Part shown: piece by piece, positions 59,101 to 64,000 of the stretch
Position numbering within the stretch: position 1 is the stretch's first letter
Layout: every line of letters begins with the position of its first letter
Source: Iris pallida
Lineage: Eukaryota; Streptophyta; Magnoliopsida; Asparagales; Iridaceae
Reading direction: 5' to 3'
Assembly (NCBI GenBank): GCA_029216955.1
Contig: JANAVB010029819.1
Location: 34,914,861-34,978,860 of the forward strand
Length of the DNA stretch: 64,000 bases
Position numbers and translations under genes: made by a program
The notes under the pieces: model-generated
Databases searched by the model: none
Seen by the model: the letters and a program-made list of their open reading frames with translations, nothing else
What the model was told of the DNA's origin: nothing

Positions 59101-61992
59101 ATTTGAGGACACAGTTAGAGTAGAAGATTGAGTGCTTCTAGAAACATCTAACTCTGGAGGACTAAGTAGTGTTTTCATAACTTCCCTGCAAATTTTGAAG
59201 AAAATAACTTATAAATTAAAATGAACGTAATGGAAATATATTAACAATTACTTCAATTTTATCAATGATAAAGCTGAACATAGAATTTTATCATTTTACA
59301 ATGACAGTAATGTGCATATGATTCTAACATGTGATAATTACATGTCGATGTGGCATCATCTTCATTATCTCACCCTTTACAACAAAAGTAGGTAAGTTAT
59401 GAAGCACAGCCGTAGATTGAGATGGCTCTACGAGAAGCTTTGACCAAATTCACAAGTTGTCGTGAAGCTGACACCAAGCCACTTGGCAGCAAAACAGTCT
59501 ATGAAACTATGTGCAGGTTGGTTATATGTATGTAGAAATCTACGTCAATGGAATTGCTCATGAGGATTTAGCTCATAGAAACAAGGTGCAGTCCTCCTTG
59601 TTTGTCCTAGACAAGGTTGTGAAAGTCGCAAGGCACTAGTCGGGCAGGCACCGGACGCCTAGCAACTAATTCCGCCTAGGCGTCAACTGGCGTCTAGGCG
59701 CCCCATGACCGCCTATAACCGATTTTTAGAACAGTGGTCCTAGACTAGAATGATGCTGTTGATGAGCCCAAACCGAACCATCCTGCTACGCTAGCTTGCT
59801 TAGTGTCAAGTTTTGGGATGAGTAATCGTTGGACCAACTGTGCTCTACCCCTAAAAAACAAATAAGCCACCTTAGGTTCTAACTTCCAAATAAAAATGCA
59901 TATATTTGTTCTATTGTACAGCTGTTGCTTCCCTTGATGTTTAGGAATAAAGGAAGAATATAAATGTTATTTTCTATAAATAAAGGTCTCAGTTAGTAAT
60001 TTAATAAATACATCTCAACAGAAAAAGTTTGCACTAACTTAGTATTTAGAAAGGATTACATTTCCAGATAAACAGTCATTTTTCCATGCAAATTTACTTT
60101 CTAATAGTCCACTCCTCTATCTCATATGTGCTCTCTAACATCACAGAGCAGATCACTAGAACCGTGCACGTTTAAGTGTGAACTGTGTTTCAAGCTTCGA
60201 CTTTCCAGGGTCAGGATCAGGCCCTAGTTATTTAATTGAACAAGGGATTGGCTTGGTCCTGGAAATGAAGTCAGGCTGGATCCAGGTTTATGTGAGCCCA
60301 GCCTGACAACCCATTGCCAGCCCCAATTAGTTAGCTAGATGTTCCAGCGAAGATGACAATTTTGCTACAAGGAACGGAAATGGTCTCAAAGCCACAAATC
60401 AAACTGATTGCATTATTTCCATAAGATAGATATGGCAAACAATTAAAGTTTATTTTATATGCAGCTTCCAAGCAAGAAGTGCTTCCACCATAAAGAATAG
60501 ACTGACCTTTCTTTTACAATTTGCAAAATTGGGTAAAATGGTCCAGCAAGCATTGCAAACAGACGTATGTTAGACTCAGCCGCATCCGTGAAACTAGAAA
60601 GATCTGTCTGCATCGTTAGGGGCACAACTATGTTAACCATCTCCATGCAGCTAAATTCTTAAGTAAAAAGAAAAAACACCATACATTTAAGTTCTATTTT
60701 GGAGCATTTAAGGCATAACAAGTACCTCAAGTTGGGGAAGAAAGACAAGCAGACGATTTGTCATGTCTTGAAGCAACTGTAAATTAGATAACATCAGGAC
60801 TCACAGCAATGTCCTAACCAAAGGTGGAATGGTCAAGGAAAAAAAAATATGAATAAAGGTATCATATGGTGCCGCAGATAGTTTGAGACATTACAAAAGT
60901 GTTGTTCATGAGTTGTGCAGACTGTTGAGTACACATGGCCCTCACACATAATCCATGAGATAGTGGACTTTCTCACTAATCATCACAAGCCAAGAGGGCT
61001 TCCTACTATGTTTCTTTCCACATGTGCATACAATTATTAATGTTTATAATTACCTGAAGATGCATATCATGAGGATCTTGCTTGTGGGATATAATGTGAG
61101 GTAGCAAGTAAGTGACAACAGGTTGGAGCTCCGGCTCTAATCCACTCACAGAAACTCCAATCAGCTGGCAAATGTTCAAGTACTAAATATTAGTATGCTA
61201 GCAATAAATAGAAGAAAAATAAAATGACAATGTACACAAATGGCTTCCTATAGGTAACCATTGTAGTGTCAGAATAACTAAAGAGTTTTGTGTTTTGGAT
61301 TTAAAAAGCAAAATAAGACAAATTTTATGTTGTTTCCTTTGAAGTCCAATAACAAATTCCACCAAGAAGTGCATTCTTTTGGGACTCTTTTTCGTACTTC
61401 TTGTTTTATCTCCTCAGAGGCCTTCCTAAATCCAGGATGTTATACCCATCTCGACAGAAACAAAACAAAACCAACAAAATAAAAGAACAAAAAAAATTAT
61501 CAGGATGACATAGTACTCTAAAACAAATCCCTTGTACTCTGTCCCCTAAGCGGCTTTATTCTATAGCTCCTATTGCTCACGGTGTTCCATAAAGCGTATA
61601 TGAGCCAATATGTACATGAGTTCATCCAGAAAATATATAATTCAATATTTTGAGGGATGAATATATATAAAAAAATTCCTTAAAATCAAATCAATTAGTT
61701 AGGATTATCAATTAACTCTTAAGTTTATAGAAAGTCGAGGGTTAATTGTATGGGACGGGTGGGTAAGGTGGGGGCAGTATGTGATGTATGTGGGGTGGTA
61801 GTAGTAATGGTCATTGGGGTGTGAGGGGTAGGGTAATTAGTTCCCACATTTTACCTGAATAAAAAATACAGCTATTGGGTTTCCCCGCAAACAAGATATC
61901 CGCACATATCGGCAAGGTGTGTAGTTTGTAGGGTATATCATGTCCCGTCTAGGAGCTTCACAACGCGGGCGCACCTTTACAAATGCCTCCGG
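22879..61992 (-). CDS. Large conserved plant gene of unnamed family, 3' 25 exons; 5' end outside the window
   Basis: Minus-strand exons were joined by reading GT-AG borders and phase. 5' to 3' they are 61992-61855, 61164-61054, 60776-60726, 60640-60507, 59185-59095, (55792-55757, optional), 55441-55301, 55183-54926, 54818-54740, 54651-54563, 54475-54392, 54235-54161, 54086-54039, 52192-52103, 51955-51726, 51340-47841, 47686-47610, 37071-36988, 36057-35986, 35902-35794, 35714-35660, 25261-25133, 25040-24923, 24063-23984 and 23314-22879. They total about 6.3 kb, divisible by three, with no internal stop, so about 2,100 residues. The visible protein starts with a discoidin-like strand set (CRYVRISCLRG), continues as helical ARM-like sequence, and ends in a charged coiled coil and a Ser/Arg-rich tail. 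I recognise it as a conserved large plant protein, but its function is unknown to me. The gene looks functional despite two transposon-filled introns of about 10.5 kb. Confidence 0.9.
23700..23873 (-). mobile_element. Au-like tRNA-derived SINE in a host intron
   Basis: On the minus strand this holds a B-box GGTTCAAGTC (complement of 23812-23821), then GAGGCAAGGTTGCATACA and CAAGACCCTGCATAAGCAGG, the order seen in the plant Au SINE family, which I recall from its consensus. It lies in the intron 23315-23983. The ends are approximate and I did not find a clear target duplication. Confidence 0.65.
25940..25984. repeat. (AT)n tract at the 3' end of LINE-1
   Basis: An interrupted then pure AT repeat abuts the LINE 3' end, which reads GGAATAAAATTTACCC then the tail on the minus strand. 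Confidence 0.85.
26075..29584 (-). pseudogene. ORF2 of LINE-1 (endonuclease-RT-zf-RVT), broken
   Basis: It starts MSVIAWNIRG, the first strand of an APE endonuclease. The RT is recognisable by FRPIACCNFLYK, NQAAFIKGRS, KLDLRKAYDTV and RGLRQGDPLSPYLF, and the C-terminal zinc-binding RVT-associated domain by CVLCNGVDESMGHLFFECP. The RT active site reads YTDD (complement of 27543-27554), where relatives here have YADD. Stops or frameshifts break it near 29540, 29090, 28374, 28330, 27990, 26950, 26630 and 26180. The copy cannot encode an active enzyme. Confidence 0.9.
29584..30199 (-). pseudogene. ORF1 of LINE-1, C-terminal part left of the LTR insertion
   Basis: Contains the CCHC knuckle CSYCECFGHATSAC (30110-30160) following WVPPM, as in LINE-2. 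A stop follows KEAVRPPAA near 30061. The remaining frame to 29584 encodes the acidic tail (DQTEETLPSSVDPDE). The ORF1 stop TAA shares its last A with the ORF2 ATG (TAATG). Confidence 0.85.
30195..30199. repeat. Target-site duplication ACGGT, left copy
   Basis: ACGGT precedes the LTR at 30200 and recurs at 32810-32814 after the other LTR. LINE-2 carries the uninterrupted site at the corresponding place (CAGACGGTACC near 45572-45580). Confidence 0.95.
30200..31373 (+). repeat. Left LTR of the mini element (1,174 bp)
   Basis: Contains five 35-bp tandem units (30519-30693), a TATA-like TATATAAAA at 31010-31018 and AATAAA at 31125-31130, so U3, R and U5 can be placed. The 68-codon frame at 31165-31371 recurs in the other LTR but has no family resemblance and is probably chance. 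Confidence 0.93.
30519..30693. repeat. 35-bp tandem array, five units, left LTR
   Basis: Five direct units beginning TAGCGACGAGCTGAACCC span exactly 175 bp. Units alternate in two sequence variants, which suggests that a two-unit block was duplicated. No spacer separates units, so this is a minisatellite and not a CRISPR array. Confidence 0.95.
31374..31704 (+). other. Interior of the mini LTR element with PBS and PPT
   Basis: TGGTATCAAAGC at 31377-31388 differs by one base from the initiator tRNA-Met primer site TGGTATCAGAGC. At the right end GGTGGGTAATTA precedes the LTR start at 31705. Between them is AT-rich sequence with no open frame. This is a different primer from the tRNA-Ile used by the nested pair at the left of the window. 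Confidence 0.85.
31705..32809 (+). repeat. Right LTR of the mini element (1,105 bp)
   Basis: A near copy of 30200-31373, but with three instead of five 35-bp units (32025-32129), which explains the 69-bp length difference almost exactly. TATATAAAA lies at 32446-32454 and AATAAA at 32561-32566. Confidence 0.93.
32025..32129. repeat. 35-bp tandem array, three units, right LTR
   Basis: Three direct units spanning exactly 105 bp, the same unit as at 30519-30693. The two middle/variant units present in the left LTR are missing. Confidence 0.95.
32810..34182 (-). pseudogene. ORF1 of LINE-1, N-terminal part right of the LTR insertion
   Basis: Starts MKSSARVSPLAATTPPP at 34182. A Gly/Pro-rich segment built of 37-bp repeats follows, then a DUF4283-type domain with EFVTPITVGGGLRAYFPAEE, FWKNTLVLYVLGNKPFYGQI and WTPELRCEKEVLNAIPI. 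A frame change lies at the C/G homopolymers near 33827-33850, and a stop near 33000. ORF1 proteins of plant L1 elements bind the element RNA. The domain breaks off at the ACGGT insertion site. Confidence 0.87.
33780..34130 (-). repeat. 37-bp G-rich minisatellite within LINE-1 ORF1
   Basis: On the plus strand the unit CCTGGGGGGTCCCACCAGTC... recurs with period 37 (for example at 33964 and 34001). The coding strand carries G5-G8 runs. Because 37 is not a multiple of three, successive units are translated in successive frames. Confidence 0.8.
35660..37071 (-). CDS. Host gene, four exons between the two giant introns
   Basis: Exon 37071-36988 encodes AIKDALSLGTASKHCDPSFR then STRESILQ. Exon 36057-35986 encodes VLSSLTSTQSYFDFFARRAD then HDSE. 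Exon 35902-35794 encodes VLEEAEIEIDLLQKEKAMQE and a linker ending PVPSYIS. Exon 35714-35660 encodes DMKDGNRLQKIKDDIQS. Phases run 0, 0, 0 to 1, then 1 to 2, and the last joins the exon at 25261 to give IQSLERSKLREE. The exons are acidic and helical and lead into the coiled coil. Confidence 0.87.
37607..37690 (+). mobile_element. tRNA-derived SINE-like sequence left of LINE-3
   Basis: A-box-like TAGTAGAGTGTTAAGAG is followed about 30 bp later by a good B-box GGTTCGATGC, then by (AT)n at about 37692-37709. This layout is that of a tRNA-derived SINE head. The match is weaker than for the copies at 41190 and 46961. Confidence 0.5.
37683..41096 (+). CDS. ORF2 of LINE-3, uninterrupted but lacking the endonuclease N-terminus
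   Basis: An open frame of 1,137 codons; the first ten or so codons (MDEHIYIYI) come from flanking (AT)n sequence and not from the LINE. Endonuclease motifs present are YGHND, GDFNATL and SDHSPI; the N-terminal NIRG and catalytic-glutamate segments are absent, so it should not cut DNA. RT follows with FRPIACCNYLYK, KLDLRKAYDTV, RGLRQGDPLSPYLF and an intact YADD (39614-39625). The C-terminal zf-RVT region has CVLCETEPESIGHLFFQC. A truncated copy without any stop over 3.4 kb points to a recent insertion. Whether it is expressed is unknown. Confidence 0.9.
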   Translation: MDEHIYIYITPTDWVQLHNLGLCDMARIWVRWNGASWEGEEVFMSDQLVAISFTNKGGFHFLLGAVYGHNDRRRRETLWQDIIRLSSLARHRHLPLLIMGDFNATLYRGEKLGGRPVPDQILSDFQTCLLQSGLRDLERIGHIWTWHNKAEVSRVACQLDRALGNSDWFRLFPSSVAEGLPAGTSDHSPILVRFVESPRWRARPFRYDNSWFLSAGYEETVAGGLGQEVDGTAQFCMVHRLKSAKRAIRDWVRALPRTSLQEKEAELRDLQAELQGDMLSGELAAREKSLAAEVNTLRLQQEISAAQRAKCSWLKDGDRCTKFFYDVIRARQHRNRIQRLIGRDGRLMTDQVAIQEEAVQFYSELYQQTDYPSVFPQLITKTLITEYGNSLLMAPIRMAEVETIVMQADASKAPGPDGFSSGFYKRHWNSLKAPVLAAVQEFFDSGKLLKELNHTFLTLVPKKEGATSLADFRPIACCNYLYKIITHLMCRRMEDAMQGLVSRNQAAFIKGRSIAEHSLLAHELIREFHKPGGMKACVKLDLRKAYDTVNRDFLCHLMGAMGFSETWVDRVRECITSPTFSVLIQGIPYGFFGSSRGLRQGDPLSPYLFTLVMEYFTCLMDIAVHRERIVPIYSRVSPVVSHLIYADDLLVLLRPSMRGMRELAAVMEEFGQLSGLRLNRDKSKVYFSNSCTLKEERAMELGVEKGDLPVKYLGVPLSVNYAKDRDCQSLVDFAQRRVEGWQAAGLSFGGRIELVRSVISAIALFWLQSIMVPLATIRKIEGICAKFIWHGGIHAISWEQLCRPRKEGGVGLRSLVSVREAAGVKLAWRFLQGDSLWSAWMTSRYLRGRNFWVCEIDNNFSVSFKHILRSRPVLRTALRRRMREGRETDLWLDPWISGQSLLEILGPQRDGVAYRGLTCRHIIRGGVWRPEEYRFTATVVEEIRQVQITPTALSDVWMWAPPGRSEGAGEFRFSSCYDLVRPHFDDIEEYDFVWGKGLARKMQLSAYKLVLGRLLTRDRLLRFGVSVPDPKCVLCETEPESIGHLFFQCHMAWSIWAEQCRRHLGGVGRERDFRGILKWIGDCRGMEQSWARRARLRLAASVWHVWRERNRRIYEGLSTPVVDILHNIESDVLVMSP
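37712..41160 (+). mobile_element. LINE-3 copy: 5'-truncated L1-type element
   Basis: Homology to the other LINEs begins in the endonuclease at about 37712, so ORF1 and the first part of the endonuclease are missing. The 3' end reads GGAATAAAATTTACCC (41138-41153) then TTTTTCCAAAAATATAT, followed by the (AT)n tail. It is antisense to the host gene and more diverged from LINE-1 and LINE-2 than those two are from each other. Confidence 0.92.
41161..41189. repeat. (AT)n tail of LINE-3
   Basis: A pure AT repeat follows TTCCAAAA and ends where the next SINE begins. Confidence 0.9.
41190..41292 (+). mobile_element. tRNA-derived SINE between LINE-3 and LINE-2
   Basis: The head has A-box TAGCCTAGTGG (41202-41212) and B-box GTTCGAGCC (41246-41254), 34 bp apart, as in tRNA genes. 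It lacks a folded acceptor stem, so it is a SINE and not a tRNA gene. The body ends ACAATTACCCATTGCTTC and runs into (AT)n. A second copy lies at 46961. Confidence 0.8.
41293..41350. repeat. (AT)n tract joining the SINE and LINE-2
   Basis: About 58 bp of pure AT repeat serve as the 3' tail of both the plus-strand SINE on the left and the minus-strand LINE on the right. The two tails therefore meet tail to tail. Confidence 0.9.
41440..44961 (-). pseudogene. ORF2 of LINE-2, broken by a few lesions
   Basis: The start MSVLAWNIRGG abuts the ORF1 stop (TAGATG). The first endonuclease part is disrupted by small indels and stops near 44925-44840. GDFNAML and SDHSPI are legible, the latter within the frame 43246-44346. 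A one-base loss in a C run near 43247 shifts the frame; LINE-1 has one more C there. The next frame (41693-43249) holds KLDLRKAYDTV, RGLRQGDPLSPYLF, YADD and the zf-RVT cysteines, and ends at a TGA replacing a Trp codon near 41694. The remaining tail is legible to about 41440. Few lesions indicate a young copy, but it is not intact. Confidence 0.88.
44962..46917 (-). pseudogene. ORF1 of LINE-2, complete except for one premature stop
   Basis: Reads from MAAPSCDRATDSSSR at 46917 through a Gly/Pro-rich, G-run-encoded segment. A TGA lies at 46437-46435 where LINE-1 has Trp (GDAGWQTV). From 46428 the frame is open for 488 codons. It carries the DUF4283-type domain (GLRAYFSAEEIAVVSEFWKN, EVLNAIPIWVRFPEFPVKYW) and a CCHC knuckle CSHCECFGHPTSTC, and ends in an acidic tail. 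Total length without the stop would be about 650 codons. The predicted role is nucleic-acid binding and chaperoning in the LINE RNP. Confidence 0.88.
46560..46860 (-). repeat. G-run-rich segment in LINE-2 ORF1
   Basis: The plus strand has runs of 6-10 C separated by 5-30 bases, so the coding strand has matching G runs. The repeat unit resembles that of 33780-34130 but is more irregular. Confidence 0.75.
46922..46960. repeat. (AT)n tract between LINE-2 and the next SINE
   Basis: A pure AT repeat lies at the 5' side of LINE-2 and at the 5' side of the SINE starting at 46961. Confidence 0.9.
46961..47098 (+). mobile_element. tRNA-derived SINE right of LINE-2, with LINE-like 3' tail
   Basis: A-box TAGCCTAGTGG (46975-46985) and B-box GTTCGAATC (47020-47028) match the copy at 41190. 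Its 3' part reads CAATTTACCTGGTTCC then AAAAATATATAT, which resembles the LINE-3 end AATTTACCCTTTTTCC then AAAAATATAT. The tail (AT)n runs to about 47098. It is not a tRNA gene, as no acceptor stem pairs around it. Confidence 0.82.
47440..47570. repeat. GTATCG/GATACG-rich degenerate repeat
   Basis: Words such as GAGTATCGGATCG, CGATATGATACGGCCGATAC and ACAACGATACTACG recur here. Similar words are at 37188-37215 and 56370-56960. They look like fragments of one decayed repeat family, lying in introns of the host gene. Confidence 0.45.
47610..47686 (-). CDS. Host gene, 77-bp exon before the transposon-filled intron
   Basis: Acceptor AATGCAG precedes GAGGACTTG, and the donor is AAG|GTATTA. It encodes GGLDDREKKLCEVLCKLETE and AETAKK, and joins the central exon through a split Gly codon. 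It ties the central exon to the next exon at 37071, 10.5 kb away, which continues AIKDALSLGTASKHCDPSF. Confidence 0.88.
47841..51340 (-). CDS. Host gene, 3.5-kb central exon
   Basis: This single exon gives about 1,166 residues without a stop. The acceptor is AATGCAG before 51340, where the coding starts VLLSVLGPHMPLPPDIDLCK in phase with the previous exon. The donor is CTG|GTATGT after 47841. Recognisable stretches include AAIDALLLAAECYVNPFF, FLGWMAVSRHAKQYIKDG, EGLIGAIITGKRSHCW and LSGYIPFAGRAQLQSFL. Hydropathy looks like an alpha-solenoid, and I see no signal peptide or membrane segment. An ATG at 51312 lies in frame but is internal, not a start. Confidence 0.95.
51726..55441 (-). CDS. Host gene, nine middle exons
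   Basis: The exons encode, in order, VQSRRPSRSSSPFAQPASSF...TVCRI, ASGALHKLIEPI...YACASQ, PLVCCKLADISSDFW...LLP, LRPPVNSPDQVDDSFSQW, IVTMSSSSVHRPLLRACAGY, SKAACLLVDLCSGPFLPW, VDLAIELLEDLLGIIQ, GAPQPRARAALKYIILALSG and ENKHKLLFLLEMLEPFLDP...GCVAP. The pattern of short Leu-rich amphipathic helices fits an ARM/HEAT-like solenoid. Each exon length agrees with the phase of its neighbours (for example 79 bp ending phase 1, then 89 bp). An extra 36-bp exon at 55792-55757 (PRPCDDALYNIK) is possible and would keep the frame. Confidence 0.88.
52193..54038 (-). other. Host intron without a recognised element
   Basis: Contains a C run with short interruptions at 53086-53101 and a degenerate direct repeat (about 52998-53080 and 53180-53255) sharing GTCCCTGC, CCAAAGTT and AATATTTATAT. 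Nothing coding was found on either strand. Confidence 0.6.
55442..59094 (-). other. Host intron region with homopolymers and decayed repeats
   Basis: A possible 36-bp exon lies at 55757-55792. Positions 56370-56960 hold GATATCG/TACCGAT-rich repeat sequence. C runs lie at about 57670-57688 and 58186-58215. The span about 57404-58720 may be one element with degenerate inverted ends (GCAGGGAAGTCCCTTAAGTTT at the left, and TTAGGGGGCATTTCCAAACTGC at the right as its imperfect complement). Confidence 0.45.
59095..61992 (-). CDS. Host gene, five N-terminal exons in the window
   Basis: Exon 61992-61855 encodes PEAFVKVRPRCEAPRRDMIY and CRYVRISCLRGNPIAVFFIQ. The RYVRI pattern is typical of the last strands of a galactose-binding/discoidin-like fold, whose first half would be upstream of the window. 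Exon 61164-61054 has GLEPELQPVVTYLLPHIISH; 60776-60726 has LLQDMTNRLLVFLPQLE. Exon 60640-60507 ends LAGPFYPILQIVKE, and 59185-59095 has KTLLSPPELDVSRS. All borders are GT-AG. The acceptor of the fourth exon is the least certain: 60640 keeps the phase, while a better-looking AG at 60652-60651 breaks it. Confidence 0.85.
59610..59745. repeat. CGCCTAGGCG-type repeat in a host intron
   Basis: The sequence holds GGCACTAGTCGGGCAGGC, CGCCTAGGCG and GGCGTCTAGGCGCC in mixed orientation and folds back on itself. This style is common in plant MITE-like repeats. The limits are approximate. Confidence 0.5.
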
Positions 61993-62702
61993 CTGAAAAT
62001 ATCAGATATAAAAGATCAGTTTCCTGCAGCAATTACCAGATAATCCAGATAGAATTATATACATAAGCGCTATACATAATGCAATAACAACCATTTAAGA
62101 TGGCAAAGTAGCATAACTTGAACATGGCTTGAATGAGATAAGATATAGTGTGTAACATCACTCAGCAACTGGAAGATTAGAGATGTCTGATGCCATAAAT
62201 ATAACAGAATTATAGTTATGACACTTGCTCATAATACAGCACTCAGAACTTGGAAAGCTTTTACATAAAAGACCTGCTTAGTTGGAGAAGTTTTAAACAT
62301 AAGAAGATGCCCCTTCTAAATTCCTATGCCCTGTTAATTGAAACTCTCTCCTACAACCATCAAAGACTTCTCATGTGCAAAGAAATATTAACTTATCTTG
62401 AACAATTCCCACTCACATTCCACATTCCTACCAATCTACTATTTGCTATCATCAGTCCTCCTTCCTATGTTTTGTGATCCTACTAGTTAAGCACTAATCT
62501 TCCTTCACAAGTCCTTCGATGTGTATCTAATACCTTAATAGTACAGGCATACCATCTCAAATAAGAGAATCATTTTGTACATTCAAATCTTCTCATTATG
62601 CATTTACATGTCCTACTATACAAAGTGTAAAATACAACTTACGATGGCATATGCATAAAAAATGTATCATTTACAAGTCAGTTGATGCTCACAATCAAGT
62701 TT

Positions 62703-63165
62703 AAGGGGCTGTTTGGTTGCTTATAATGGAAATAACATGCAACAAATGTTGCATGCAACATTCGTTGTTGCAAGTGGTGTTGCAAAAACATTGTTTGGTT
62801 GAAGGTAAATGATGTTACAAGATTTGTAAATCCAATGTTTGGAGTAATGTAATTGGATGCTTGGTTGCAACTTTTGTTGCCGTAAATGCAAATTCATTGT
62901 TTGGTTGTGACTTAAATGAAGAAAAATGATAGAATATGGTGTAATTGGTTGCTTGGTTGGAACTTTTGTTGCTGGAAAAACTAATCCATTGTTTGGTTGT
63001 CTTAAATGAAGAGAGAATGATAGAAAATGGTGTAATTGGTGTAAAATGTTGCCCTAAGTATCGTTGTGGCTATTTTGACTGCAAAAAATGTCGCGGTAGG
63101 TGGAAGAATTGATGCAAGATTTTTTGCACCAATTACACCATTTACATCAAACCAAACATTGGAAA
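62703..63165. mobile_element. MITE-like element with GGGGCTGTTTGGTTGC end
   Basis: The left end GGGGCTGTTTGGTTGC and the right part CATCAAACCAAACATTGG are imperfect inverted repeats. The interior repeats ATTGTTTGGTTG and TTAAATGAAGA/GAATGATAGAAAATGGTGTAATTGG two to three times. GGGGCTGTTTGG ends are common in plant hAT-type MITEs. No transposase is present. Confidence 0.55.
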
Positions 63166-63331
63166 CATAACCACAAGTCACCACCATCCTTTTGCCTATT
63201 CCACATATATTGAAATCTATGAAAACGCACTAATATCTTTGCTAGATAGATAGTTGAGTTGCTTGATTTCTCTTAGTACGCAATCTTTAGAGCATACCAT
63301 ACTAGTTGCATCTTTCATTCTATACACACCA

Positions 63332-63686
63332 TAGTTATCAAAGGCAACAAGTGCACTCAGACACTAAGGTCCTTTGAGGACTAGGCGCAAAGCGAAAAAA
63401 GTGAGGCACACGTCTGAGAAAAGCAAGATGCATGTATAATTAGAAGAAAATAGAGAACCTTGAGCTTGAAACTATTTTGTGTCGTTATGTTCTAGGTCTG
63501 TCAAAGGTGTTCGTAATACATTAAGGACGTTTTAGCAATGCTTGAACCATATTGGGAGGGTTGATGATTATATTGGGTATAAGGTCGCACGTGTTGACAA
63601 CAAAAGCAAGGGTCGTGTGTAGCTGAAACGAGGCACGACATTTCTTGGTGCTCAGCTTCTCGCCTAGGCACACTTTTAATAACTAG
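63332..63686. mobile_element. Possible MITE-like repeat with ATAGTTATCAAAGGC end
   Basis: ATAGTTATCAAAGGC at the left and CTTTTAATAACTAGG at the right are imperfect inverted repeats. The interior has GAGGACTAGGCGCAAAG and CTTCTCGCCTAGGC, again facing each other. It is short and non-coding. Confidence 0.45.
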
Positions 63687-64000
63687 GATATAAATAAAAT
63701 AATACTTATGTGAAAGATTATCATATTGTAGATGTGATTTCTGACTAAAGTTGCAACCTTGCAATTCCTAATAGTTGAATTTCCAAAGCACTGATTATCT
63801 ATACTTTTACACTTACCTTTACCCCAGTAATACCAACTGATGTCAGCAAACATGTACAAAATCCAATATAACGGAACTAGTAACTTCAGTAAAGTGGGTA
63901 AATGGATGAGGAAAATATAGTTGAAATGTTCCCAAAATGTACCCTTCAACTTGCAGTAGGTAGCTCATCGTTTCTCTCAACTTCTTGGTTCAACCTTTTT

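Larger units (their letters stand above)
61993..64000 (-). other. Host intron continuing beyond the window
   Basis: The acceptor of exon 61992 is ATTTTCAG, and no exon of this gene was found between it and position 64000, so the intron is longer than 2 kb. It contains two MITE-like segments, 62703-63165 and 63332-63686. Confidence 0.6.

Noticed and set aside
63940..64000. Possible upstream host exon reading LNQEVERNDELPTAS
   Set aside because: The donor does not fit the phase of the exon at 61992, and the peptide does not look like the discoidin-type sequence expected before PEAFVKVRP.

Overview
The window is nuclear DNA of a flowering plant. It holds one large intron-rich gene with GT-AG introns, chromovirus-type Ty3/gypsy elements, plant L1-type LINEs with a DUF4283/CCHC ORF1, tRNA-derived SINEs, and long (AT)n tracts. 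I see no bacterial, organellar or rRNA/tRNA genes. The species cannot be fixed from this sequence.

Layout, left to right. (1) 1-19695: two nested LTR retrotransposons, both on the minus strand. The outer element has LTRs of about 4.3 kb (the left one is cut by the window edge) and only about 2.2 kb of non-coding interior, so it is a LARD-like non-autonomous element. A coding Tekay/Del-type chromovirus (3592-14637) has inserted into that interior with a perfect 5-bp target duplication, GTAGG. Both elements carry the same 17-nt primer site, complementary to the 3' end of tRNA-Ile(AAU). The inner gag-pol is dead, with stops and frameshifts. (2) 19696-22878: non-coding flank with degenerate repeats. 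(3) 22879 to beyond 64000, minus strand: one host gene whose 3' end is at 22879 and whose 5' end lies outside the window. Twenty-five exons (one of them optional) join in phase and give about 2,100 C-terminal residues. The protein has an ARM/discoidin-like start, a 3.5-kb central exon and a charged coiled-coil tail ending in KWERKHS. I recognise the family as a conserved plant protein but cannot name it.

Two introns of this gene have grown to about 10.5 kb through transposons. The intron 25262-35659 holds a LINE in host sense orientation (25984-34190). That LINE is itself split by a 2.6-kb LTR element without coding capacity (30200-32809, target duplication ACGGT). The intron 37072-47609 holds an antisense LINE with an intact but 5'-truncated ORF2 (37712-41160), a sense LINE (41351-46921) and three tRNA-derived SINEs, all separated by (AT)n tracts. 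Smaller introns hold an Au-like SINE, MITE-like sequences and C homopolymers.

How the parts relate: the LINEs and at least one SINE share a 3' tail, which suggests LINE-driven SINE retroposition. The shared PBS and PPT signals suggest that a coding chromovirus can mobilise the LARD. The host gene must splice across heterochromatin-type introns that carry sense AATAAA signals.
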